This document shows, piece after piece, positions 54,283 through 62,221 of a DNA stretch of 63,300 nucleotides (positions are counted from its first letter, which is position 1; the number at the start of each line of letters is the position of its first letter). The position numbers and the translations under genes are program-made. Below the pieces are notes generated by a model, which made no database searches, was not told where the DNA came from, and saw only the letters and a list, made by a program, of their open reading frames with translations. The stretch comes from Alphaproteobacteria bacterium (GTDB lineage: Bacteria > Pseudomonadota > Alphaproteobacteria > Caulobacterales > Hyphomonadaceae), in NCBI GenBank assembly GCA_018969425.1, contig JAGWYJ010000015.1:2501-65800 (forward strand). Reading direction: 5' to 3'.

Positions 54283-54455
54283 CGCGCCGCTCCGGAGGCT
54301 CTGCACCGGTCGGAGCAATATCTGACCTGTTCCCAGTCCCTCTCCCACTTCTTTCGCCATGCAAACGGTCGTCCGCACGCAACGCAGATCTTCTGCGGAA
54401 GATTATCCTTCCGGTAGCGCACAGGTTGCGATGATTTGGACGAGCTGCGACCCAT
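54276..54455 (-). CDS. DUF2256 protein (small, cysteine-rich)
   Basis: 59 residues, on the opposite strand to the SDR gene. The DUF2256 signature is exact: [19 protein letters not shown], then [13 protein letters not shown], a four-cysteine zinc-ribbon-like pattern. DUF2256 genes are frequent neighbours of cryptochrome/photolyase genes, which fits here; the function is not known. It converges on the SDR gene and overlaps its last seven bases. Confidence 0.85.
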   Translation of the reverse strand: MGRSSSKSSQPVRYRKDNLPQKICVACGRPFAWRKKWERDWEQVRYCSDRCRASGAARQ

Positions 54456-54614
54456 ATCAGATCAAACCTGGTTGATGAAGACTTGAACGGACTGTCTACG
54501 CTGCGGAATGCGACCCGATCACGCGACGAGACAGGAATTTCTCCGCCTCAGAAAAAATCTACCGAAAATGTCCTCTCAACCAGTACCGTCCGCGCTCGGC
54601 GTGATCAGCTGAGA

Positions 54615-54691
54615 TGGCGCGCCCGAAGAGATTCGAACTCCTGACCCCCAGATTCGAAGTCTGGTGCTCTATCCAGCTGAGCTACGGGCGC
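54615..54691 (-). tRNA. tRNA-Arg(UCG)
   Basis: Acceptor arms GCGCCCG and CGGGCGC pair, CCA is encoded at the 3' end, the anticodon stem CCAGA/TCTGG encloses CTTCGAA (anticodon TCG, codon CGA), and the T arm contains GTTCGAATC. No intron. 77 nt. Transcribed on the minus strand towards the DUF2256 gene; the 159 bases between them show no gene. Confidence 0.95.
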
Positions 54692-54831
54692 CGACGAAGA
54701 TGACGAACCTGCCTACCGCCCATGATCATGAGACGCAAGTCATGTGATCAGGGTCGACGCGACCAACTTCCCATTCCTGGAGGATGGCGTAAGACCCTTA
54801 ATTCCTGAGCCCCAGCCCCTGGAGATCATTG

Positions 54832-55635
54832 ATGAAGCCGCGGTTCATCCTCGCCTCGATCGCCGCAATGATTGCAGGGTGCGCCCCTGCACCATCTCCT
54901 GCAGCGCCGACAGCTCCCGCGCCGGATGCGGTTGTCCTGGCGCCACTCCCTCCGAATGTCTCGTCGTGGCCCCGCCCAGCGGCGGATCTCTCTCGCGACG
55001 CTGTAAGAAAGCCGGACGAAATTCTCGCCTTTTCAGGAGTGCAGCCAGGACTGACTATTCTGGAGCTCGAAGCCGGAGACGGCTATTTTACCGAGTTGTT
55101 CTCTCATGCGGTCGGCCCGGGCGGTCGGGTTCTCATGCAGAATCCGCCTGAATTCCGTTCCCTTGTCAGGGACACCGTTAGCGCACGTCTCGCAGGAAAC
55201 CGACTGGCGAACGTCGTTGAGGTCTGGACCTCGTTTGGGACGCCGGGAGCACCTCCTGGCTCCGTCGACCTGGTGACCTGGCTTCAGGGCCCTCACGAGC
55301 TCTTCTATCGTCCCGACGGCGCCGCCAAAACCTTAGGCGTCCCCGACCAGGTCTACCCTGCCATCTTCCAGGCATTGAAGCCCGGCGGCTACTTCGTGGT
55401 CCTGGACCATGCCGCAGCGCAGGGAGCTCCAGTTGAAACAGGTCACAGTCTTCACCGTATCGATCCCGCCCGTGTTCGCGCGAGCGCAGCGGCCGCCGGT
55501 TTCATAATGGAGGAGGAAAGCGCTGCATTTTCAAACCCCGCCGATTCTCACAACCAGTCGGTCTTTGACGAGGACATCAGAGGCAGGACGGACCAGTTTC
55601 TGTTCCGTTTCGTGAAGCCTGGCTCTCCTCCCTGA
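54832..55635 (+). CDS. Exported methyltransferase-like lipoprotein, copy 1
   Basis: 267 residues from ATG 54832 (GGAG at spacing eight). Lipoprotein signal MKPRFILASIAAMIAGC. After a Pro/Ala linker comes a class I methyltransferase-like fold (COG4798 type): RKPDEILAFSGVQPGLTILELEAGDGYFTELFS (motif I with the acidic and glycine residues), GRVLMQNP, VDLVTWLQGPHELFYR, LKPGGYFVVLDHAA (motif post-I/IV) and TDQFLFRFVKP at the end. Exported, so SAM would not be available; its real activity is open. Paralogous to the next gene. Confidence 0.8.
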   Translation: MKPRFILASIAAMIAGCAPAPSPAAPTAPAPDAVVLAPLPPNVSSWPRPAADLSRDAVRKPDEILAFSGVQPGLTILELEAGDGYFTELFSHAVGPGGRVLMQNPPEFRSLVRDTVSARLAGNRLANVVEVWTSFGTPGAPPGSVDLVTWLQGPHELFYRPDGAAKTLGVPDQVYPAIFQALKPGGYFVVLDHAAAQGAPVETGHSLHRIDPARVRASAAAAGFIMEEESAAFSNPADSHNQSVFDEDIRGRTDQFLFRFVKPGSPP

Positions 55636-55733
55636 CCCTCACGCGAACGGAAACCGGCGCCCCCTTGTGCCCTTCGGTCAATAGTCGCAGGATCGACCAA
55701 ATCACCGGCGCAGACCGGCTAGGGAGACCTCCG

Positions 55734-56510
55734 ATGAAATCAGGATTTCGGCTGACCTTTTCCGCGCTGGCTCTTGTCCTTGCAACGGCGTGCGCCACAA
55801 CCCCTTCAGCTCCCCCCGCCCTCAAGGCCGCCGACTATGCGGCGATCCTCTCGGACCCTGCCCGAAGTGAAGCGGACAAAAAGGATGACGCCGCCAGAAA
55901 GCCGGCGGAGGTGCTCGATTTTGTCCAGGTGCGGCCGGGCGACGTGGTGCTGGAGATGGAAGTTGGTAGGGGATGGTTCACCGATATTCTGTCGGCCGCC
56001 GTCGGGCCTACCGGCAGGATCATCACTCAGAATCCTAAGGAGTTCGCCTATTCCGGGCCAGCCATGGCCGCCAGGAAGGCGACGGGCCGGCTGGCGAATG
56101 TGACGGAAACCACGACCCCGTTCGACAGGCTGGAAGCGGCGGACGGATCGGTTGACAAGGTTCTCTGGATGCTGGGCCCCCACGAACTCTACTACACGCC
56201 CAAGGACTCTCCCGGTCTTGGAGATCCGGCACGCTCCTACGCGGAGATAGCCCGGGTACTGAAACCCGGCGGGGTTTTCATCGCCATGGACCACGCCGCG
56301 GCGGCGGGAGCGCCGACAACGACGGGCGGAACAATTCACCGGATAGACCCAGCTGTGGTCCTTGCGTCGGCGGCGTCCGCCGGCCTCGTTCTGGAAGCCA
56401 AGAGCGATATTCTGGCCAACCCCGAAGATGATCGAAGCAAGATGGTCTTCGACGCAACGATCCGCCGTCATACAGACCAGTTTCTGTTCCGCTTCCGTAA
56501 GCCGAAATGA
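55734..56510 (+). CDS. Exported methyltransferase-like lipoprotein, copy 2
   Basis: 258 residues from ATG 55734 (GGGAGACC upstream). Lipoprotein signal ending LATAC. Same architecture as copy 1: RKPAEVLDFVQVRPGDVVLEMEVGRGWFTDILS, RIITQNPKEF, VDKVLWMLGPHELYYTP, LKPGGVFIAMDHAAAAGAP, IHRIDPAVVLASAASAGL and TDQFLFRFRKPK. In motif I the acidic residue is kept but the glycine pattern differs (VGRGW instead of AGDGY). 98 bases separate it from copy 1. Tandem duplication, with divergence at about half the residues. Confidence 0.8.
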   Translation: MKSGFRLTFSALALVLATACATTPSAPPALKAADYAAILSDPARSEADKKDDAARKPAEVLDFVQVRPGDVVLEMEVGRGWFTDILSAAVGPTGRIITQNPKEFAYSGPAMAARKATGRLANVTETTTPFDRLEAADGSVDKVLWMLGPHELYYTPKDSPGLGDPARSYAEIARVLKPGGVFIAMDHAAAAGAPTTTGGTIHRIDPAVVLASAASAGLVLEAKSDILANPEDDRSKMVFDATIRRHTDQFLFRFRKPK

Positions 56511-56597
56511 GCCTCCGCCCCCAGGGGCGCGGACAATCGGCCCACTCGGGGGACGGGACGCTTCTTGAACGCGACGCCAACTCTGGGAGGTGAATTC

Positions 56598-57137
56598 ATG
56601 ACGAAGAGACATCCTCGCCGCGAGGCGGTGATTGCGGCCGCAGCGGGTTTAGGCCTGATGTTGTCGGCCTGCTCGGAAAAAGAAACGGGAGTGATCCAGG
56701 GTGAACCGGGTGATCCGGTTCTTATCCTAAAGGAAGGCCCCTGCGAGGGAACCTGTCCGATTTACGATCTGACGCTGCATCCCGACGGCAGCTACATGCT
56801 CAACGCGGAAAAGTTCGTCAAACTCCAGGGTTTCAGCGAAGGGAATGTCGGAGAAGACAGCTGGGCGCTGGCGGAGGCCGTGCTTGAGGAGGTGAAATTC
56901 TGGACGCTCAAGGAGACCCAGACCTCCGATACGCTCCCGAATTGTCAGCCAGGCGCCCCAACCGTCACCATCACCTATCGGAACCAGGAAGGTCGGGAAA
57001 AAACCCTGACCTATGACGCCGGATGCGGCGTACCGAAGGTTCGCGCACTGGTCACCAGCCTCAGAGGGGCGATGGGGTTTGATACCCTCGTATGGACCGA
57101 TCAGAAGTTCGATCCGGTCACAGGCGAACCAAGATAA
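56598..57137 (+). CDS. DUF6438-type lipoprotein
   Basis: 179 residues from ATG 56598 (GGGAGGTG upstream). Lipobox LSAC near residue 20. The mature part holds the CEGTCPIYDLTLHPDGSYML motif typical of DUF6438, then FSEGNVGEDSWALAEAVLEEVKFW, ending with QPGAPTVTITYRNQEGREKTLTYDAGCG. Four cysteines probably form disulfides in the periplasm. It follows the two methyltransferase-like lipoproteins on the same strand. Function unknown. Confidence 0.75.
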   Translation: MTKRHPRREAVIAAAAGLGLMLSACSEKETGVIQGEPGDPVLILKEGPCEGTCPIYDLTLHPDGSYMLNAEKFVKLQGFSEGNVGEDSWALAEAVLEEVKFWTLKETQTSDTLPNCQPGAPTVTITYRNQEGREKTLTYDAGCGVPKVRALVTSLRGAMGFDTLVWTDQKFDPVTGEPR

Positions 57138-57198
57138 CATCCCGAACCGGGCAATCTGTCCCATGGCGCAGGGCGTAGAGACCGCATAGAGACACCCA

Positions 57199-57402
57199 AT
57201 GCAGTCGGTTTTGATTTATTCATTGTATGCCGTGATCGCGGTGTTGGCGGTTGTTCTGGCGATCGGTGTCCTCAATCTCCTGAAAACGGACAGCAAGGCC
57301 AGATCGCGATCCAATCGCCTGATGCGGTTGCGGGTGGCGGTGCAGTTTGCGGCCGTTCTGATCATTGTGGCGATCGGCTGGGCGGCGGGCGCGTTTCGCT
57401 AG
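57199..57402 (+). CDS. HIG1-type twin transmembrane protein
   Basis: 67 residues with two membrane spans (about 5-27 and 46-64) joined by a basic loop SKARSRSNRLMRLRVAVQ. This fits the short alphaproteobacterial members of the hypoxia-induced protein (HIG1) family, which in mitochondria associate with cytochrome oxidase. It precedes the PduO-type and etf genes, an arrangement common in alphaproteobacteria. AGAGAC lies upstream of the ATG. Confidence 0.8.
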   Translation: MQSVLIYSLYAVIAVLAVVLAIGVLNLLKTDSKARSRSNRLMRLRVAVQFAAVLIIVAIGWAAGAFR

Positions 57403-57447
57403 GCGCTCAGGCGCAGGGTTCTCTGCTAAAAATCATCCCAAATAGGA

Positions 57448-57469
57448 GATCGATGAAATTTCATCGATC
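57448..57469. promoter_or_regulatory. Perfect 22-bp palindrome
   Basis: Half-sites GATCGATGAAA (57448-57458) and TTTCATCGATC (57459-57469) are exact reverse complements with no spacer. It lies 46 bases after the HIG1 gene stop and about 100 bases before the next gene. It can be an operator or, in RNA, a hairpin. There is no T-run after it. Confidence 0.5.
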
Positions 57470-57571
57470 CCGTTGCCCAATCCTGAAGCTGCTTCAAGCA
57501 CAGTTGAGAGACGTCAACAGCGCCATGCGAGCGACATGGCAGTTGCAAGGCTCAGTTCAGGGATCTCGGTT

Positions 57572-57982
57572 ATGTTCGAGCGACGGGCGGGCGATCGAAA
57601 CGCCAAAAGGTTCTGGGCGTGGTTCTCGACAAGAAGCCAGAGCCTTGCCAATGGGCTCGAGGCCCTGTGCCGGGGAGAAGCGGACGCTTCGCAGCTGATC
57701 GGAGAGCTCAACGAACGGATCCGTCGTTTTGACCCGGGCCTTGAAGCAGACATCATGCGGACGCCGGACGGTTACTGTCAGCTGCTAGTGTCCGGCCCCT
57801 CTCACCTCTCGGGCGTTCAGCTCGCAGAACAGGCGCCCAAGATCCGGGGATGGAAGGTCTCGCTCGCCGAAGCCGACAACTGGCCGGCGCGGATTCCGTT
57901 CCGGCGAGCGCCAGGGGCGTCCATGGATCGCCTGTCGTCCGTTGAAGCCCGGCATGAGGCCTACGTCTCGCTCGGCGTTTGA
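57572..57982 (+). CDS. Hypothetical protein, FWxWF-type
   Basis: 136 residues from ATG 57572 (AGGGA nine bases upstream); TTG 57473 would extend it. The opening RFWAWFSTRSQSLANGLEAL, the middle LIGELNERIRRFDPGLEADI and APKIRGWKV resemble a widespread small uncharacterised protein type with the FW-x-WF ... P-L-E ... AP-x-L-x-W-V pattern. The similarity is weak. No signal peptide or membrane span. It precedes the cobalamin adenosyltransferase by 54 bases. Confidence 0.5.
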   Translation: MFERRAGDRNAKRFWAWFSTRSQSLANGLEALCRGEADASQLIGELNERIRRFDPGLEADIMRTPDGYCQLLVSGPSHLSGVQLAEQAPKIRGWKVSLAEADNWPARIPFRRAPGASMDRLSSVEARHEAYVSLGV

Positions 57983-58036
57983 AGGTATCGCCGGGCCGGC
58001 GTATTGACGGAAGGGCCGCCCGACGCAACATAGCTC

Positions 58037-58615
58037 ATGGTTACGCTGAACAAGATCTATACCCGCACCGGAGACGACGGCACCACGGGCCTCGCTACCG
58101 GGCAGCGAGTCTCGAAATGGCATACGCGTGTCGACGCTTACGGGTCGATTGACGAAACCAACGCTGCGCTCGGCCTCGCCCGTCTTCATACGGGAGAGGA
58201 TAAGGAGCTCGATGCGATGCTGATGCGCATCCAGAATGATCTTTTTGATCTTGGCGCAGACCTCGCGACGCCTGAAACCAATCCGCCGCCCTCCTGGGAG
58301 GCCTTAAGAATTCTTCCGGATCAGGTTCAACGTCTCGAGCGGGAGATCGACGCGATGAACGCTGCGATTCCTCCCCTGGACAGCTTCGTCCTGCCAGGCG
58401 GGAGCCCCCTTGCCGCCTACCTGCACCTCGCCCGGACCATCTCACGGCGGGCTGAGCGACAGATCGCTCTGCTGGCGTCGACTCCGGGAGAGATTGTGTC
58501 CGAGCACGCCCTGGCCTTCGCCAACCGCCTGTCGGACTTTCTCTTTGTCGCAAGCCGTCGCGCGAATGCCAACGGGTCCGCCGATGTGAAATGGGTCCCG
58601 GGAGCAAATCGTTAG
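58037..58615 (+). CDS. Cob(I)yrinic acid a,c-diamide adenosyltransferase, PduO type
   Basis: 192 residues. Makes adenosylcobalamin from ATP and cob(I)alamin. N-terminal LNKIYTRTGDDGTTGLATGQRVSK binds ATP, then VDAYGSIDETNAALGLAR and IQNDLFDLGADLATPE; C-terminal LPGGSPLAAYLHLARTISRRAER and NRLSDFLFVASRRAN complete the family pattern. Supplies the coenzyme for the mutases of the ethylmalonyl-CoA pathway. ATG 58037 is followed directly by the family start. Convergent with TerB. Confidence 0.94.
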   Translation: MVTLNKIYTRTGDDGTTGLATGQRVSKWHTRVDAYGSIDETNAALGLARLHTGEDKELDAMLMRIQNDLFDLGADLATPETNPPPSWEALRILPDQVQRLEREIDAMNAAIPPLDSFVLPGGSPLAAYLHLARTISRRAERQIALLASTPGEIVSEHALAFANRLSDFLFVASRRANANGSADVKWVPGANR

Positions 58616-58619
58616 GCGG

Positions 58620-59078
58620 TCACAGGCCGGGCGTCGATCCGCCTCCAGCCACTCGTTGTCGCGCCAACGCCGAATCCATCGGCGACAGCCCGAGGCGCTC
58701 GACCAGTTGTCTCATAAGGGAATCCTCGTGCGGATCCCGCGAGGCGTCAGCAAGCACGACCTTCCAAAGAGCCTCGACAATCGCTGTTCGGTCTTCGAGC
58801 GTGACCGCGAGGCGGATGCTTCGGGTGAACTGATAATGATCGATCGCTTCAGCCTCCGCCGCCTCCCCCTCGACCCTGAGACCGGCGGCCGCCGACGGAT
58901 CCAGTCCGTAACGGTCCGCCAGGACTTGATCTATCAGACGCTGCTCACGGCCCTCATAGGACCCATCCGCCCGAGCCGCCATCACGAGAATAGCGGCAAT
59001 TGCGCTCCTGGCGTCCTCCGCGGGCAGCGTGCGCACATCGGCTCCGCTGAAAAGTCGTCTTAGCCTGTCGAGAGCCAT
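58620..59078 (-). CDS. TerB family protein
   Basis: 152 residues from ATG 59078, with GGAGGA eight bases upstream; a GTG at 59084 is too close. All-alpha TerB fold: AIAAILVMAARADGSYEGREQRLIDQVL and TLEDRTAIVEALWKVVLADASRDPHEDSLMRQL, with the conserved acidic residues that bind metal. Members are linked to tellurite resistance and stress but act broadly at the membrane. Only four bases separate its stop from that of the adenosyltransferase. Confidence 0.8.
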   Translation of the reverse strand: MALDRLRRLFSGADVRTLPAEDARSAIAAILVMAARADGSYEGREQRLIDQVLADRYGLDPSAAAGLRVEGEAAEAEAIDHYQFTRSIRLAVTLEDRTAIVEALWKVVLADASRDPHEDSLMRQLVERLGLSPMDSALARQRVAGGGSTPGL

Positions 59079-59111
59079 CGACACTGTCCTCCGTCGGTCC
59101 GCCGGTTCTTA

Positions 59112-60200
59112 TCAGTTCCGCACACCGGGCGCAGCGATCATGTCATCGGTGATCGGCCCCCGATTTGTTGATCGCGATACAGTGTTGAAGAACATGAAGA
59201 TCTTTTCGAGATTCTCGCGACCCCGTCGGATCCAAAACTCATGATCCCGACCGGGAAACTCCAGATAAATGTGCTGAGCCCCGACTTTCTGAAGCTCCAT
59301 CGCCGCCCGTCGGGACGTGTTGGGACTGACCACCACATCGTCCGATCCATGAAGAATGAGAAGAGGAATGGATTTTAGGGCCTCGGCCGACGCATTCGGA
59401 CCTATGCCGCCTCCAGCGATTGGAGCCACTCCGGCCCAGATGCGATTGTGCTTGGCTCCGAGATAGAACGCGCCGAACGCTCCCATGGAATGGCCCATCA
59501 GATAGATCCGGTCATCGTCGATCGAATAGGTCCTGCGAACCCGAGCCAGAACCTCCAGGGCGTCAGCCTCCGAAAGCTCATGAACCGCATAGGGCGAACC
59601 AGTGGCCGGATTGACATCAGCGGTCTCAACAGGCCTCGGCGCTCCGCGCAGGGGTCCCCAGCCGCCCATTGTGGAGTAACCCAACGGCGCAACCACAATG
59701 TATCCGTCCCGCTGAGCGAAATCTGTCGTGCCGTCAAAAAGCATCTGCTGCAGGGGCTGAACCCCGGCCCCATGAAGATTGACGATCAGGGGATAGCGTC
59801 GCGCGGCGTCATATCCTTTCGGGACAAAGAGAACATAGGTCATAGGCTGGTTCGCCAGATCGAATTCGTAAGAGCAGACAAGAATACGTTGCTGGCTCGC
59901 GGTCAGAGGCGGTTGCGCCGAGCGGGGAATGTTGGCGCGAACAGCGATGGCGTCATTGGGGTCCGTCGAAGGAGCCGGCTGCGGATCGAGCCGGACGCCG
60001 GAATGGGTGACGTTGGGGATGCCGGCGCTGGCGGCGGCCTCCTCCGCAGTGATGAAACGGCAATCCTGACCGCGAGCGATCGCGGCGGCGGTCTCTTCGC
60101 CGATCGGCGAGGAACCGGACGGCCGTCCCGAGAGGCACCCCCCCAGCATCGCTGGCGAAACCAGGCAGATCGCGGACACGAGCCAGCTGCGAAGGAACAT
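59112..60200 (-). CDS. Esterase/dienelactone hydrolase-like lipoprotein
   Basis: 362 residues from ATG 60200 (AGGGAG seven bases upstream). Lipobox LGGC in MFLRSWLVSAICLVSPAMLGGC. The alpha/beta hydrolase domain starts near residue 120 with YVLFVPKGYDAARRYPLIVNLHGAG; nucleophile GHSMGAFGAFYLG; acid in ILHGSDDVVVSP; His in FPGRDHEFW. This resembles extracellular feruloyl esterases, PHB-depolymerase-like proteins and prolyl-oligopeptidase-like esterases. Substrate unknown. The N-terminal 100 residues are poorly conserved. Confidence 0.8.
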   Translation of the reverse strand: MFLRSWLVSAICLVSPAMLGGCLSGRPSGSSPIGEETAAAIARGQDCRFITAEEAAASAGIPNVTHSGVRLDPQPAPSTDPNDAIAVRANIPRSAQPPLTASQQRILVCSYEFDLANQPMTYVLFVPKGYDAARRYPLIVNLHGAGVQPLQQMLFDGTTDFAQRDGYIVVAPLGYSTMGGWGPLRGAPRPVETADVNPATGSPYAVHELSEADALEVLARVRRTYSIDDDRIYLMGHSMGAFGAFYLGAKHNRIWAGVAPIAGGGIGPNASAEALKSIPLLILHGSDDVVVSPNTSRRAAMELQKVGAQHIYLEFPGRDHEFWIRRGRENLEKIFMFFNTVSRSTNRGPITDDMIAAPGVRN

Positions 60201-60462
60201 GAGGCACTCCCTGAGGATCGAACGCCTGTTCGCCTCTCTCCTTACAAGAGAGCTCACAGGAAGGCCCGTCAATGCTTACGGACGAGCTGAAAGGCCGCCC
60301 CACAAGGCGCCTGCGCGCTAAAATGACGCGAGGAGGCTTCCGAAACTTGATTCTGCCCCTTCCGCTGCATAACAGGATCGCGAGATCTCCATAGCCACCG
60401 GCCGGGGGGGTCGTGTAGGGATGTCCGAACTGTTTTCGTGATCCGAACCGGAGATGTCGCAG

Positions 60463-61209
60463 ATGAAGGTGCTCGTACCCGTCAAGCGGGTGATCGACTA
60501 CAACGTCAGACCCCGTGTGAAACCTGACCAGACCGGGGTCGACCTCGCCAACGTTAAGATGGCGATGAACCCTTTCTGCGAGATCGCGATCGAGGAAGCT
60601 GTTCGCCTCAAGGAAAAGGGCATCGCAACCGAAATCGTCGTCGTTTCAATTGGGCCGGCGCAGGCTCAGGAAACGATCCGGATCGGTCTCGCCATGGGCG
60701 GAGATCGCGGCATTCTCGTTCAGACCGACGCACGGACAGAACCGCTCTCGGTCGCCAAGATCATCCGCGCGATCGCGGAAGAAGAAAAACCCGGCCTCAT
60801 CATCACAGGCAAGCAGGCCATTGATGACGACAATAATCAGACCGGTCAGATGACAGCGGCGCTTCTGGGCTGGCCGCAGGGAACCTTCGCCTCGGCAGTC
60901 ATCAAGGACGGCGACAAGCTCATGGTCACCCGCGAAGTGGACGGCGGGCTTCAGACCGTCGAGCTTTCAACCCCGGCGGTTGTAACAACGGACCTGCGCC
61001 TGAACGAACCCCGTTTCGCCTCGCTTCCCAACATCATGAAGGCGAAGAAAAAAGAAATCGCCATCAAATCGCCTGCTGATTACGGCGTGGACATCACGCC
61101 GCGCCTCTCAGTCGTCAAAGTGACCGAACCGAAGAAGCGGGAAGCCGGCGAGAAGGTCGCTGACGTTGACACGCTGATTTCCAAACTCAAGTCCGCTGGA
61201 GCGATCTGA
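60463..61209 (+). CDS. etfB: Electron transfer flavoprotein beta subunit
   Basis: 248 residues from ATG 60463, where GGAG is nine bases upstream; the ATG at 60454 touches it. Begins [27 protein letters not shown] and contains [48 protein letters not shown] and [27 protein letters not shown]. Pairs with EtfA to carry electrons from acyl-CoA dehydrogenases to ETF-QO. Followed by etfA after one base. Confidence 0.95.
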   Translation: MKVLVPVKRVIDYNVRPRVKPDQTGVDLANVKMAMNPFCEIAIEEAVRLKEKGIATEIVVVSIGPAQAQETIRIGLAMGGDRGILVQTDARTEPLSVAKIIRAIAEEEKPGLIITGKQAIDDDNNQTGQMTAALLGWPQGTFASAVIKDGDKLMVTREVDGGLQTVELSTPAVVTTDLRLNEPRFASLPNIMKAKKKEIAIKSPADYGVDITPRLSVVKVTEPKKREAGEKVADVDTLISKLKSAGAI

Positions 61210-61210
61210 C

Positions 61211-62140
61211 ATGGCCGTTCTCGTCCTCGCCGAACACTCCAACTCCGCACTCAACGACGCCACGGGAAAGGTGCTGTCAGCAGCTCTGGCCTTCGGAGGC
61301 GATGTCGACATTCTCGTCGCCGGTGAAAACGCTCGCCCGGCGGCGGAAGCCGCCTCGAAGCTGGCCGGCGTCCGCAAGGTCCTCCTGGCCGATGGGGCGC
61401 CCTACGGCAAACCCGTCGCAGAAGCGCTCGAGGCTCTCATCGTCCCATTGATGGGAGCCTATGACGCACTCTTCGCCCCGGCCACGACCAACGGCAAGAA
61501 TGCGGCTCCTCGGATTGCTGCGCGACTGGACGTTATGCAGATCTCGGAGATCACCGCGGTGATCGACAAAGATACCTTCGAGCGGCCGATTTATGCGGGC
61601 AACGCTATTCTCACAGTGCGTTCGTCGGACGCCAAGAAGATCGTGACCGTTCGTGGAACGGCCTTCCCCGCAGCGGGCGCGGGATCAGGAGCGCCCATCG
61701 AGACGGTCGCCGTACCGTCCGGACCGTTCGCCTCAAAATTCGTCAGGGAAGAGCTTTCAAAGTCCGATCGCCCGGAACTGGCGTCCGCGAAGCGGATCGT
61801 GTCCGGAGGCCGCGCCCTCGCGTCATCTGATCAGTTCCAGCAGTATATCCTGCCCCTCGCCGACAAGCTGAAGGCGGGGGTGGGGGCATCCCGCGCCGCG
61901 GTAGACGCCGGATATGCGCCAAACGACTATCAGGTGGGGCAGACCGGAAAGGTCGTCGCTCCGGAACTCTACGTCGCGGTGGGGATCTCGGGCGCCATCC
62001 AGCACCTGGCCGGCATGAAGGACTCGAAGATCATCGTTGCGGTGAATAAGGACGAAGAGGCCCCTATTTTCGCCGTGGCGGATTACGGTCTGGTGGGCGA
62101 CCTCTTCAAGATCGTTCCCGAACTGACTGAAAAACTCTGA
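61211..62140 (+). CDS. etfA: Electron transfer flavoprotein alpha subunit
   Basis: 309 residues. FAD-binding subunit: [35 protein letters not shown], then the C-terminal FAD domain with [63 protein letters not shown] and [24 protein letters not shown]. Operon with etfB; a strong hairpin follows. Confidence 0.95.
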   Translation: MAVLVLAEHSNSALNDATGKVLSAALAFGGDVDILVAGENARPAAEAASKLAGVRKVLLADGAPYGKPVAEALEALIVPLMGAYDALFAPATTNGKNAAPRIAARLDVMQISEITAVIDKDTFERPIYAGNAILTVRSSDAKKIVTVRGTAFPAAGAGSGAPIETVAVPSGPFASKFVREELSKSDRPELASAKRIVSGGRALASSDQFQQYILPLADKLKAGVGASRAAVDAGYAPNDYQVGQTGKVVAPELYVAVGISGAIQHLAGMKDSKIIVAVNKDEEAPIFAVADYGLVGDLFKIVPELTEKL

Positions 62141-62149
62141 AGAACCAGA

Positions 62150-62180
62150 CGCGCCGATCGGCCTCCCCCCGGTCGGCGCG
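62150..62180. terminator. Long hairpin after etfA
   Basis: CGCGCCGATCGG (62150-62161) pairs with CCGGTCGGCGCG (62169-62180) over 12 positions with one G-U pair and a seven-base loop. No T-run follows. It lies between convergent genes, so it may serve both as 3' end or as a Rho-assisted terminator. Confidence 0.55.
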
Positions 62181-62221
62181 CGCCTTCAGAAGGGTCCCCG
62201 GAGCCCCGAGCAGACGATCCT

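Noticed and set aside
57453-57698. Alternative 81-codon frame starting at the 22-bp palindrome with a good ribosome site (TAGGAG)
   Set aside because: It overlaps the better supported 57572-57982 gene in another frame and its product shows no recognisable pattern. A short leader peptide cannot be fully excluded.
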